A stretch of DNA of 64,000 nucleotides, taken from Micromonospora sp. NBC_01699. Its GTDB lineage: Bacteria > Actinomycetota > Actinomycetes > Mycobacteriales > Micromonosporaceae. The stretch lies in assembly GCF_036250065.1 (NCBI RefSeq), contig NZ_CP109199.1, positions 1,550,001-1,614,000 of the forward strand, given 5' to 3'. Below, piece by piece: positions 33,090 through 41,383 of the stretch. The notes under the pieces were generated by a model. That model ran no database searches. It saw only the letters and a list, made by a program, of their open reading frames with translations, and was not told where the DNA came from. Positions within the stretch are counted from its first letter, which is position 1, and the number at the start of each line of letters is the position of its first letter. A program made the position numbers and the translations under genes.

Positions 33090-33983
33090 TCACCCGGTGA
33101 CGAGGCGGTTCAGCGTACGGCGGCCGATGGTGGCCATGGTGCGGTTGCTCTCGGCGTAGTACCAGACCAGCCCCATCGACTGGACGAACGCCCAACCCCT
33201 GCCCCGTTCCCATTCGAGGTCGTCGCAGCCCAGCCTCTCGCGGAAGACCCGTCTCGGGTGGGCGTCGAGCAGGTGCCACGCACCGACGAGGTCCAGCGCC
33301 GGGTCGGCCGGTCCGAAGCCGCCGACGTCGATCACCCCGGCCAGCCGCCCGGCCGTGACGAGGACATTGCCCGGCATCAGATCGCCGTGGCTCATCACGT
33401 CCGGTCGGTCGAGCCGGGGTGCCGTACGCAGTTGCGCCCACATCCGGCGCAGCCGCCGTACGTCCAGCAGTTCCCCGCTGTGTGCGAAGCAGGTCTCCAT
33501 CCAGCGGTCGTGGGAGGTCAGCTCGCCGCCCCGCCCCGAACCGCCGAACGTCCGACCACCGGTGTCGATCGCCCGCAGGCCGGTGACGAACTCGGCGAGG
33601 TCGGTGGCGAAGTCCGGCGAATCGGCCGGGTCCGCCTCGGTGGCGACGGTTCCGGGCACCCAGGACTGGACCGACCACGGCAGCGGATATCCGTGGCCGG
33701 GCCGTCCCAGGGCGATCGGCTCGGGCGTCGGGAACCGGGTCCGCCCAAACAACTCCCGAGCCGCCGCCGCCTCGGATTCGAGCCAGCGGACCTTCTGCTC
33801 GACCTCCCCCGGTTCGAGCGGGAACCGGCCCACCAGCCGGTCACCGATGCGGAACACCGAGTTGACCGTCCCGTACGAGGCCACGGCCCGGATCGGCAAC
33901 TCCGCCCAGGCGGGGAACTGTTCCGCCAGCAGCGCCTTAACGACGTCGACCGGCACGACAACGTGGTCGGGGTGCATCACCAT
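33090..33983 (-). CDS. APH-family phosphotransferase
   Basis: A 297-residue kinase-fold protein of the aminoglycoside phosphotransferase/choline kinase superfamily. Nucleotide-binding N-lobe: RAVASYGTVNSVFRIGDRLV and GRFPLEPGE. The catalytic loop is MSHGDLMPGNVLV (H-G-D-x-x-x-x-N), and the metal-binding DFG-like segment is GVIDVGGFGPADPALDLVGA, where the usual Asp is followed by Val-Gly. Substrates range from antibiotics to small hydroxylated metabolites, and none can be inferred. Two possible ATG starts (33983, 33977). Divergent from the FAD oxidoreductase gene. Confidence 0.85.
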   Translation of the reverse strand: MVMHPDHVVVPVDVVKALLAEQFPAWAELPIRAVASYGTVNSVFRIGDRLVGRFPLEPGEVEQKVRWLESEAAAARELFGRTRFPTPEPIALGRPGHGYPLPWSVQSWVPGTVATEADPADSPDFATDLAEFVTGLRAIDTGGRTFGGSGRGGELTSHDRWMETCFAHSGELLDVRRLRRMWAQLRTAPRLDRPDVMSHGDLMPGNVLVTAGRLAGVIDVGGFGPADPALDLVGAWHLLDAHPRRVFRERLGCDDLEWERGRGWAFVQSMGLVWYYAESNRTMATIGRRTLNRLVTG

Positions 33984-34119
33984 CGGCCGAGCATCCACCT
34001 CTTCGCGCTCGGGCCGCACCACCATTTCCGGCCGGTGACTCCGCCGGCCCGGTGCCACCGTATGCGGCCTGGGTCAGGAATGCGCACTGTCGAAGACGGA
34101 CGGCTACATCTTCGGCACA

Positions 34120-34125
34120 TAGAGT
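34120..34125 (+). promoter_or_regulatory. -10 box of the FAD oxidoreductase gene, leaderless type
   Basis: TAGAGT lies seven bases before ATG 34133 with no ribosome site between. Confidence 0.5.
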
Positions 34126-34132
34126 GCTGGGC

Positions 34133-35509
34133 ATGGCATCCACTGGCAGCGCCGTGGTGGTCGGCGGGAGCATGGGCGGGCTGCTCGCGGCCCGCGCACT
34201 CAGTGAAACGTACGCCAGGGTCGTGTTGATCGACCGGGACCGGTTACCGGTCCAACCGGTGAACCGGCGCGGGGTGCCGCAGGGTCGACAGTTGCACGTC
34301 CTGCTGGCCCGGGGCCGGGAGGCGTTCGACGAACTGTTCCCCGGCCTGACCGACGAACTCACCTCACGCGGTGCACCGCTGGTGGACCTGCACGGGCGGG
34401 TGCGCTGGTACAACGACGGGTACGTGATGCGACCGCCACCGTTGCCCCTGTTCGCGGTCGGCATCAGCCGGCCACTGCTGGAACACGCCGTACGGGCGCG
34501 GGTGGCGGCACTGCCGGGCGTCGAGTTCCTCTCCGCGACCGAGGTGCTGGGGCTCAGCACCACACCGGACCGGAGTCGGGTCACCGGCGTACGGGTGCTG
34601 CCGCACGGGGCCGACGAGGACGAGGCGTACACGATCGACGCCGACCTGGTGGTGGACGCCGGAGGTCGGGCCTCCCGTGCGCCGGTGTGGTTGGACCAAC
34701 TCGGCTACCCGCGCCCGGTCGAGGAGCAGGTACGCGTCGACGTCACCTACGTCACCCGTACCTACCGGCGGGATCCGCAGCACATCGGCGGCCTGCTGGG
34801 TGTGCTGACGAACGCCGTACCGGGGCGGCCACGGGCGGCGGTCGTCGCGGTCCGCGAGGACGACCAGTTCGCCATCGCCCTCGCCGGCATGCTCGGCGAC
34901 GAGCCGCCCACCGACGACGAGGGCCTGTACGAGTTCGCCGAATCGCTGGTCGCGCCCGAGGTCGCCGAGGTCCTGCGGCGGGCGGTCCCGACCAGCGACC
35001 CGGTGAAGATGCGCTTCCCGGCCAGCGTCCGGCGGCGGTACGAGCGACTGCGCCGCTTCCCGGACGGCTACCTGGTGGTGGCCGACGCCCTGTGCAGCTT
35101 CAATCCGATCTACGGGCAGGGCATGACGGTGGCGAGCCTGGAGGCGCTGCTGCTGCGGCAACTGCTCGCCGGTGGCACGGAGGGCCTGGCCCGACGGTTC
35201 TTCCGGGGCGCCGCCCGGCTGATCGACGCGCCGTGGTCGATCGCGGTCGGCACCGACCTGCGCTTTCCCGAGGTGGCGGGAGCCCGGACGGCCAAGGTGC
35301 GGTTCGTCAACGCGTACGTCCACCGGCTGCACCGGGCGGCCACCACCGACGCCGTACTCGGGGCGGCGTTCCTGCGGGTACTGAACCTGATCGACCCGCC
35401 GACCAGTCTGCTCGCGCCCGGCATCATGTTCCGGGTGCTCCGTGGCGTGTTTCGGGGCACCCCCGCGAACCGTCCCAGCGCCAGTACGGCCGCGGACAGC
35501 CACGCCTGA
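34133..35509 (+). CDS. FAD-dependent oxidoreductase (epoxidase/hydroxylase type)
   Basis: A 458-residue flavoprotein. AVVVGGSMGGLLAARALSET is the Rossmann G-x-G-x-x-G loop with VVLIDRDRLP binding the ribose. VPQGRQLHVLLARGREAFDE resembles the squalene-epoxidase-like/2-polyprenyl-6-methoxyphenol hydroxylase group. DLVVDAGGRASRAPVWLDQL is the D-G/A-x-G-x-x-S motif, and VVADALCSFNPIYGQGMTVA the second FAD-binding G-D-A-type motif, here A-D-A. Related enzymes act on polyketides or terpenoids, but there is no biosynthetic cluster here. A strong terminator follows. Confidence 0.88.
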   Translation: MASTGSAVVVGGSMGGLLAARALSETYARVVLIDRDRLPVQPVNRRGVPQGRQLHVLLARGREAFDELFPGLTDELTSRGAPLVDLHGRVRWYNDGYVMRPPPLPLFAVGISRPLLEHAVRARVAALPGVEFLSATEVLGLSTTPDRSRVTGVRVLPHGADEDEAYTIDADLVVDAGGRASRAPVWLDQLGYPRPVEEQVRVDVTYVTRTYRRDPQHIGGLLGVLTNAVPGRPRAAVVAVREDDQFAIALAGMLGDEPPTDDEGLYEFAESLVAPEVAEVLRRAVPTSDPVKMRFPASVRRRYERLRRFPDGYLVVADALCSFNPIYGQGMTVASLEALLLRQLLAGGTEGLARRFFRGAARLIDAPWSIAVGTDLRFPEVAGARTAKVRFVNAYVHRLHRAATTDAVLGAAFLRVLNLIDPPTSLLAPGIMFRVLRGVFRGTPANRPSASTAADSHA

Positions 35510-35521
35510 CCACTGACGGGG

Positions 35522-35548
35522 CCCCGGCGGGTCGTCGACCTGCCGGGG
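35522..35548 (+). terminator. Terminator after the FAD oxidoreductase
   Basis: CCCCGGCGGGTC (35522-35533) pairs with GACCTGCCGGGG (35537-35548), one G-U wobble, three-base loop, 13 bases after the stop. Confidence 0.75.
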
Positions 35549-35644
35549 GGAATTCGTCTCGCCGTTCCAGGCGTGCATCGGCCGAGAATGGCAACGCCCT
35601 GAGCTGACCCTCGGCCCGGCGTCGATCAGGGATGGAGCGGACAC

Positions 35645-36610
35645 ATGGCTCGTCGTACGTCCGATGTCGGCGTGCCCGACCTCAGTAGGAAGCGTGTCGT
35701 CATCACGGGCGCGAACAGCGGGATCGGATTCGGACTCAGCACCCGGTTCGCCGCTGCGGGTGCGGAGGTCGTCCTCGCCGTACGGAACACGCAGAAGGGC
35801 GCCGACGCGATGGCCAGGATCCGCCGCGACGTACCGGGCGCGAAGCTGCGGCTCAAGCGGCTCGACCTGTCGTCGCTGGCCAGCGTCGCCGCCCTCGGCG
35901 AGGAGCTGAAGGACGAGGGACACGCGATCCACTTCCTGATCAACAACGCCGGCATCATGACGCCGCCGACGCGGGCGGCCACGCAGGACGGGTTCGAGTT
36001 GCAGTTCGGCAGTAACTATCTCGGGCACTTCGCGTTCACCGGTCACGTCCTGCCGCTGCTGCGGGCGGCCGGCACCTCGCGGGTCGTCACGATGAGCAGC
36101 CTCGCGAACCGGTGGGCCCGGTTCGACTTCGACGATCTACAGAGCGAGCGGGACTATCGGCCGGGGCGCGCGTACGGCCTGTCGAAGCTCGCCACGCTGG
36201 TCTTCGCCCGCGAACTGGATCGGCGCAGCGCGGCCGGCGGTTGGGGCGTCCGGAGCAATTCGGCCCATCCGGGTGCCACGGTGACGAATCTTCAGATCAC
36301 CGGGCCGACCCAGCCCGGTGCCTCGGTCCTGTACCGGCTGACCAGGATGGTGAACCGGGTCCTGTACCGCGTCCCGTGGCTGTGGCAGCAGGTCCCGGAC
36401 GGGCTCCTTCCCGCGCTGTACGCCGCGACCGGCCGGGACGCCGAGGGCGGCGCGTACTACGGCCCGAGTGGGTTCGGTGAACTGACCGGCGGTCACGCGC
36501 CGGCGAAGATCCCCGACGCCGCTCTCGACCGGCAGGACGCGATCCGGCTGTGGGAGACCTCGGAGCGGCTGAGCGGGGTGTCCTACCCGGAGGTACGCCA
36601 ACCGGTCTGA
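35645..36610 (+). CDS. Short-chain dehydrogenase/reductase
   Basis: A 321-residue classical/extended SDR resembling the retinol-dehydrogenase/protochlorophyllide-reductase-like group. Cofactor loop [20 protein letters not shown], with RN after the second strand ([12 protein letters not shown]) suggesting NADP preference; NNAG is in [12 protein letters not shown], the catalytic Ser region is [11 protein letters not shown] and the Tyr-Lys pair YGLSKLATL. After the active site, [13 protein letters not shown] is typical. Substrate unknown. It is co-directional with the FAD oxidoreductase but separated by a terminator. Confidence 0.9.
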   Translation: MARRTSDVGVPDLSRKRVVITGANSGIGFGLSTRFAAAGAEVVLAVRNTQKGADAMARIRRDVPGAKLRLKRLDLSSLASVAALGEELKDEGHAIHFLINNAGIMTPPTRAATQDGFELQFGSNYLGHFAFTGHVLPLLRAAGTSRVVTMSSLANRWARFDFDDLQSERDYRPGRAYGLSKLATLVFARELDRRSAAGGWGVRSNSAHPGATVTNLQITGPTQPGASVLYRLTRMVNRVLYRVPWLWQQVPDGLLPALYAATGRDAEGGAYYGPSGFGELTGGHAPAKIPDAALDRQDAIRLWETSERLSGVSYPEVRQPV

Positions 36611-36631
36611 CCCGCTGCGGGAAACGTCGAG

Positions 36632-36648
36632 CCGGGGAACCCCCCCGG
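36632..36648 (+). terminator. Short hairpin after the SDR gene
   Basis: CCGGGG (36632-36637) pairs with CCCCGG (36643-36648) around AACCC, 21 bases after the stop. Weak candidate. Confidence 0.35.
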
Positions 36649-36737
36649 ACCGGCGGATCCGGGCCGGTATGCGGTTGAGTGCGCGTACCCAGGATTCATC
36701 GGGCGGTTGCTGCGTAGCCTGGCCTGCGGAGGCGTAC

Positions 36738-37118
36738 ATGGGCTATCGGTTGCTGACCACGGTGATCCTGGTGGTGCACTTCGGCTTTCTGGCCTACCTG
36801 CTGCTCGGCGGGTTTGTGGCCTGGCGTTGGCGGTGGACGATCTGGCCGCACCTGGCCACCGCCGGCTGGGCGGTGGCGGTCGTCGCGGGCAGCCTGGTCT
36901 GTCCGCTGACCTACGCCGAACACTGGTCGAGACGCCGGGCCGGCGAGTCCGGCCCCGCGACCACCCAGGGCTTCATCGACCGGTACGTCGAGGGCGTGCT
37001 CTATCCCGCCCACCTCACCGCCCTGGCCCAAGCCCTGCTGGCCCTGACCGTCCTCACATCCTGGACCGTCTTCTACCTCCGCCGCCCCCACGCCCCCCAC
37101 CCACCCCTACCCACGTGA
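36738..37118 (+). CDS. DUF2784 membrane protein
   Basis: A 126-residue protein with three or four TM helices (VILVVHFGFLAYLLLGGFVAW is the first). The family core is SLVCPLTYAEHWSRRRAGES followed by GFIDRYVEGVLYP, matching DUF2784. The last codons, LRRPHAPHPPLPT, are unusually Pro/His-rich because the gene runs into the C-tract of element A2, whose left arm supplies the TGA stop codon. Function unknown. Confidence 0.85.
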   Translation: MGYRLLTTVILVVHFGFLAYLLLGGFVAWRWRWTIWPHLATAGWAVAVVAGSLVCPLTYAEHWSRRRAGESGPATTQGFIDRYVEGVLYPAHLTALAQALLALTVLTSWTVFYLRRPHAPHPPLPT

Positions 37119-37186
37119 TCTTGCACTTGTGGCGGTACACATACCGGGAGTAATGACTCATTCCGGCTGCCACAACTGCAAGATCA
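37116..37186. repeat. Intergenic hairpin element, family A copy 2
   Basis: Arms TGATCTTGCACTTGTGGC (37116-37133) and complement at 37169-37186 with one mismatch; the 35-base loop contains TGACTCATT. The loop aligns better with the reversed loop of A1 (shared GTAC-x-CA near one end and ATTC-x-GGC near the other). The left arm begins with the stop codon of the DUF2784 gene. Flanks: C-rich 37080-37114, G-rich 37190-37217. It lies between convergent genes. Confidence 0.85.
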
Positions 37187-37211
37187 ACGGTGCGGGGGGT
37201 GGGGGAGGGGG

Positions 37212-38786
37212 TCAGGGGAGGTCGGCTACTGCGTCGGCGAAGGCGGCGCCGGTCGCGACCGTGGCGTTGACCAGGGCGGCCAACTGTGGGCCGCTCACCC
37301 CGTGCTCCAGGTCGGTGGTGACGTCACCGGCGATGATCAGCTCACCCTCGCCGGTGTCGTGCACGTACGCCTTCGGTAGCAACTGGTCGTGGTTCCAGGA
37401 GTTGCAGAACTCGTACGCCTCGGCCAACCGGTCCGCCGCCAGCCGCCGGTCGGAGATCACCCGCGCGTGCAGGATCTCCTGCCGCTCGCCGATCCGCTGG
37501 AACTGGATCACGGCCGAGCCCCAGCGTCCGCCCACCGTGCCGTCGTCGTCCACCAGGTAGTGGTCCCCGCGCTCCTGCAACACCGCGACGATCGCCTCGA
37601 TCCGCAGCGGCGCCACCACGTCCTGCCGCCCCTCCGGCGGCAACGCGGCCGGCATCGCCCAGTCGCCCGACGGCTCGTCCGGCGGCAGCACCACCGGCAC
37701 GTCCAGCGGCCGCTCGGCCAGCCAGGCGGCCATCCGACCGGACTGGTGGCTGGATCCGTTGCGGGCGTCGAACCGCCCGGCGAGATCCTGCGCGGTCGCC
37801 AGCAGGTCGGCACCGAGCGCCGGCAGCGACATCTCGGCGGCGGCCCGCTCGCCGTACGCCGGGCGTTGGATCTTGCGGTCGACGCCGGCCTCCGTGGCCA
37901 GCCGGCAGACCAGCGCGCCGGCGGCGGCGAACTCCATCGCCGAGGACTCGTCGTACGGCCGGTCCAGCCAGCCCAGGTGGGTGCCGAGGATCTCCAACCC
38001 GCGCTCGTGCTGACCGGTCAGCGCGCAGAACCGCAGGTGCTCGGGGAGGAACGGGAACGCGTCCCGCTCGTGCCGATGCCGGCGGTACGCCCGCACGTGC
38101 GCCTGGGCCGCCTCGTCGTAACGCCCCAGCCGCAGGTACGCGATGAGCACCGTGACCAGCGCCTTCTCCGGTTGTTCGGCGCAGCCGAGGGCACCGGACA
38201 GGACCGGCTCGACGGTGTTCACCGCCTCCTCCCACTCGCCCCAGCCGGCCAGCAGCTCGGCCTGGCGGGACGGGTCGCATCCGGCGCAGTCGCTGTTCTC
38301 GTCCCGGCGGGCGGCGCGCCACCTGCCCAGCCACTCCCGCGCCCCGGCCTCGTCGCCGAGATGGTCGGCGATCCGGCAGCGCAGGTTGTAGACCGCCTGG
38401 AGGCTGCGCCCACCGGCCCGGAAGCGGCGTTCCAGGTCGTCCATGGCGGCCTGGGTCTGCGCCAGCCCGACCCGGGGGGTGCTGCGCAGGGCGGCGATCG
38501 CCCACTTGTGGTACCAGCGCAGCATCTCCGCGTCCCAGTCGTCGAACAGCGACGGGTCGCGGTCGAAGGCGGCCAGGCACCAGCTGAACGGCGGCAGCAT
38601 CCGCCACCGCTCGGTGTGGTTGTTGTACGCGTCGATCACGGCGAACCGGGCGTCGAAACCGAGCCGTACGTTGCCGGCCGCGTCGGCGTGCGCCACGATC
38701 CGTTCCAGCTCGGCGATCTTGCCGTCGCCGTCCGGCAGGTCCCGGGCGTCCTCCAACGCCTCGATCAACTCATCCTGCTCGCTCAT
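37212..38786 (-). CDS. TPR-like protein with C-terminal YbjN domain
   Basis: A 524-residue soluble protein. Residues 1-350 are helical repeats with many A-x-x-x-x-x-x-L and W-x-x-A patterns (ELLAGWGEWEEAVNTVEPVL, AYLRLGRYDEAAQAHVRAYR), consistent with TPRs. The last 130 residues form a YbjN/CesT-like domain: VAVLQERGDHYLVDDDGTVG, CNSWNHDQLLPKAYVHDT and the acidic ending. The same NSWNHD-x-L-x-P-K-A-Y/F-V-H block occurs in the small YbjN protein two genes upstream. It is third in a YbjN-HSP90-YbjN operon and may serve as a scaffold or co-chaperone; that is inference. ATG 38786 chosen; GTG 38804 possible. Confidence 0.8.
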   Translation of the reverse strand: MSEQDELIEALEDARDLPDGDGKIAELERIVAHADAAGNVRLGFDARFAVIDAYNNHTERWRMLPPFSWCLAAFDRDPSLFDDWDAEMLRWYHKWAIAALRSTPRVGLAQTQAAMDDLERRFRAGGRSLQAVYNLRCRIADHLGDEAGAREWLGRWRAARRDENSDCAGCDPSRQAELLAGWGEWEEAVNTVEPVLSGALGCAEQPEKALVTVLIAYLRLGRYDEAAQAHVRAYRRHRHERDAFPFLPEHLRFCALTGQHERGLEILGTHLGWLDRPYDESSAMEFAAAGALVCRLATEAGVDRKIQRPAYGERAAAEMSLPALGADLLATAQDLAGRFDARNGSSHQSGRMAAWLAERPLDVPVVLPPDEPSGDWAMPAALPPEGRQDVVAPLRIEAIVAVLQERGDHYLVDDDGTVGGRWGSAVIQFQRIGERQEILHARVISDRRLAADRLAEAYEFCNSWNHDQLLPKAYVHDTGEGELIIAGDVTTDLEHGVSGPQLAALVNATVATGAAFADAVADLP

Positions 38787-38817
38787 GCCGAGGTCTCGCA
38801 GCACAGGCGGGGGGCGG

Positions 38818-40677
38818 TCATGGGTTCTCCTCGGGGGGCGGATCCGCGGCGGGCAGTGCGCCGGTACCGGCTGGCGGGCCGGCGAAGGCGCGGTCGAGCA
38901 GGGCGAGAAAGGACCGGTTCAGGGCGGCGGTGTCGACCGCGCGCAGCGGGTGGTGGCCGGCGAGCAGCGCCTGCCCGTACAGCGCCTCGATGCCGTGCCG
39001 CAGGGTGGCGCCCGGCGGACCCGCGGTGATCCGCCGGATCAGCGGGTGCCGCCAGTTGAACACCAGCTCCGGGCGGTGGTCGATCTCCACCTCGGCGAAC
39101 GCGGAGAGCACGTCGGACCAGAGTTCGTCGGCCTCGGCCAGGTCCCGCGCGACCGTCTCCTGCTCGTGCGCCCGCCGGCTGACCACGTACAACGCCGGTA
39201 CGGTTACCGGGTCGAACTGCCGGATCAGCGGCACGCAGCCGAACTCGGCCAGCACGCCCCGGGCGACACCCAGGAACGTCGCCAGCCCCGCCTCCTGCTC
39301 GGCCGGGAGCGGCTCCAGCCGGGCGGCCAGCTCACCCGGATCCAGTCGCCGTACGGTCACCGACCGGTCGATCCGGTGCAGCCGCTCCAGGATCTCGGTG
39401 TCGTACGCGTACCCGGCGTTGACCAGGGGGGTGCCGACGGCACTGGCGATCGCGGCGAGCGCGCGGAACTCGTCCACCGTCTCGGCGTACCGCAGCACCG
39501 AGGCGCCGCCGCGCCGGAACGCGCGCAGCGTCATCGTGCCCCGGCTGGTCTCGAACGGCAGCCCGGCGTCGACCAGCCGCAGCATCTCGTCGTCGCGTAC
39601 GGCGAGCGCCTTCACCCCCAGGTGGTGCACCCGGAGGAAGGCGGCCAGCCGGTCCGGGTGGTGCACCGACAGGTCCAGCAGCCAGTCCCGGATCTGCCCG
39701 CCGAGCGACTCCTGCACCCGCGAGAGCAGGTCGTCGTCGTAGAGGCCCTCCCGGCTGGCGGTGGGCCGCAGCACGGAGGTGTCGACCACGCAGCGGACGA
39801 AGAACGCCCACTCCGGCACCAGGCCGACCGCGTTCTCACTGAGCAACATCCGCTTCAGGTAGACCCGGTGCCCGCCCGGCCCGATCGCGCCCGCCGTCGG
39901 CAGGACGAAGCCGACGCCGACCAGCCCGGCCTCCGGCACCCGCAGGTCGATCACGTCCATCGGGCGGCTGCCGAGCAGTTCCGCCCCGTAGTCGAGCAGC
40001 GCGCTGCGGCGTACCTCCGGGTCGTCGTGCCCGACCTCCCAGGGCGCCTGCGGCTCGGTCAGCCGCAGCTCGGCGGTGTCCGGGGCGTGCCGCACCACCT
40101 CCACGTCGAGCAGATGGCCGTACGCCCGGACCAGGTCGGCTACCTGCTCCGGCGCGAACCAGTGCCCGCCACCGGGCCGGGGCCGCAGGGTCACGGTGGT
40201 GCCGACCGTCGGCCGGGCGTCGTCGTCGACCTCGACCGTGTAGCGCCCGTCGGCGTGGCCGGTCCAGTGCACCGCCGGGGTGCCGGTGACCGAGCGGGAC
40301 ACCACCTCGATGGTGTCCGCGACCATGAAACAGGAGAGCAGGCCGATGCCGAACTGGCCAAGGAAGTCCTGCCGGGCGAAGCCCAACTCGTCGCGTTTGG
40401 AGGTACGCCCGACGCTGGCCAGGAACGTGTGCACCTCGGGCTCGGTCAGACCGACGCCGTTGTCGTGGACCCGGAGCGTGCCGTCCGGGTCGATCTCGAA
40501 CACGACCCGGCCCGGCTCGGGCGACGGGTCGGCGTCCGGGGCGAGCGCCCGCCGGGCGGTGATCGCGTCCGCGGCGTTCTGCAACAGCTCGCGGGCGTAG
40601 ACCCGGGGACTGCTGTAGAGATGCTGGCTGAGCAGGTCGACGACGCCGCGCAGGTCGACCCGGAAACGTTGCTCCAT
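38818..40677 (-). CDS. HSP90-family ATPase chaperone (HtpG-like)
   Basis: A 619-residue GHKL-ATPase chaperone. The nucleotide site shows RELLQNAADAI (catalytic Glu and Mg-binding Asn, about 30-34), HDNGVGLT (about 71-78) and LGQFGIGLLSCFMVA (about 107-120). VYLKRMLLSENAVGLVPEW and VVDTSVLRPTASREGLYDDD identify the middle domain with the conserved Arg. The C-terminal domain is reduced, and there is no EEVD-like end. Its start lies 14 bases after a small YbjN gene, and a TPR-YbjN gene follows. Many actinobacteria carry this HSP90 subgroup in addition to, or in place of, classical HtpG; the client proteins are unknown. Confidence 0.9.
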   Translation of the reverse strand: MEQRFRVDLRGVVDLLSQHLYSSPRVYARELLQNAADAITARRALAPDADPSPEPGRVVFEIDPDGTLRVHDNGVGLTEPEVHTFLASVGRTSKRDELGFARQDFLGQFGIGLLSCFMVADTIEVVSRSVTGTPAVHWTGHADGRYTVEVDDDARPTVGTTVTLRPRPGGGHWFAPEQVADLVRAYGHLLDVEVVRHAPDTAELRLTEPQAPWEVGHDDPEVRRSALLDYGAELLGSRPMDVIDLRVPEAGLVGVGFVLPTAGAIGPGGHRVYLKRMLLSENAVGLVPEWAFFVRCVVDTSVLRPTASREGLYDDDLLSRVQESLGGQIRDWLLDLSVHHPDRLAAFLRVHHLGVKALAVRDDEMLRLVDAGLPFETSRGTMTLRAFRRGGASVLRYAETVDEFRALAAIASAVGTPLVNAGYAYDTEILERLHRIDRSVTVRRLDPGELAARLEPLPAEQEAGLATFLGVARGVLAEFGCVPLIRQFDPVTVPALYVVSRRAHEQETVARDLAEADELWSDVLSAFAEVEIDHRPELVFNWRHPLIRRITAGPPGATLRHGIEALYGQALLAGHHPLRAVDTAALNRSFLALLDRAFAGPPAGTGALPAADPPPEENP

Positions 40678-40691
40678 GATGGATCCCGCGC

Positions 40692-41189
40692 TCAGGGCCG
40701 CAGTTCGGCGGCGGACTCGGCGAGCTGACAGCCGGTCGAGATGCCACAGTTGATCAGCTGGTCGAGCTGGTGCAGCGTCACCCCCTGGGCCAGGTCGGCG
40801 GTTACCTCGCCGCAGACCCGGGCACTGCCGTCGTCGTTGACGTGCACGAACGCCTTGGGCCACAACCGGTCGTGGTTCCAGGCGTTGCAGAACGCGTACA
40901 GCTCGGGGACCCGGTCGATCGGGAACGTGGTCGCGGCCATCGTGCGTACCTGGAGCAGTTCGCCGTCCGGGCCGAGCCGGAAGAAGTAGATCAGGTTGTC
41001 GTCCCACCGGCCGACCAGGTCACCGTCGCCATCGGTGTAGAAGGAGAAGCCACGGGCGCTCAGCACCGCCGCGATGAGGTCGTTGGTCAGCGGTTGCAGC
41101 GTCTGCAACTGCCCGGCCCCGACGGGCTCATCCGGCGAGTGCGGGAGATCCGGCTCATCCGGGGAGTGCGGGAAACCCGGCGATGACAT
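40692..41189 (-). CDS. YbjN-domain protein
   Basis: A 165-residue protein, first in the operon with HSP90. After a Ser/Pro/Asp linker carrying a repeated HSPDEP motif, the YbjN domain begins with LTNDLIAAVLSARGFSFYTD and includes GRWDDNLIYFFRLG, YAFCNAWNHDRLWPKAFVHV and CGEVTADLAQGVTLHQLDQL. The fold resembles type III secretion chaperones, which bind partner proteins. ATG 41189 gives a sensible length; an upstream in-frame start at 41333 is unlikely. Divergent from ftsK. Confidence 0.85.
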   Translation of the reverse strand: MSSPGFPHSPDEPDLPHSPDEPVGAGQLQTLQPLTNDLIAAVLSARGFSFYTDGDGDLVGRWDDNLIYFFRLGPDGELLQVRTMAATTFPIDRVPELYAFCNAWNHDRLWPKAFVHVNDDGSARVCGEVTADLAQGVTLHQLDQLINCGISTGCQLAESAAELRP

Positions 41190-41369
41190 GCGACGTCCCC
41201 CGTTACGGCGAGTTGGGCTGGTTGGTCTGCCCGTGATGTTAGGCGGATCACGCGACCCGGCATAGTTCGGCCGGACCGTCCACCACGTTCGACCGCACCG
41301 TCGGCGTACTTCGGCCGGACCGGGCGTGGACACGACCGGTAAAAGCGCGGATATCCGCGACGGCAGGGC

Positions 41370-41375
41370 TAACGT
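41370..41375 (+). promoter_or_regulatory. ftsK -10 box, leaderless type
   Basis: TAACGT lies eight bases before ATG 41384. No ribosome site is visible in the gap. Confidence 0.45.
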
Positions 41376-41383
41376 GTGACCTT

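Noticed and set aside
38443-40728. Plus-strand open frame of 761 codons opposite the HSP90 gene
   Set aside because: No recognisable motif. The opposite strand encodes the complete GHKL ATPase.
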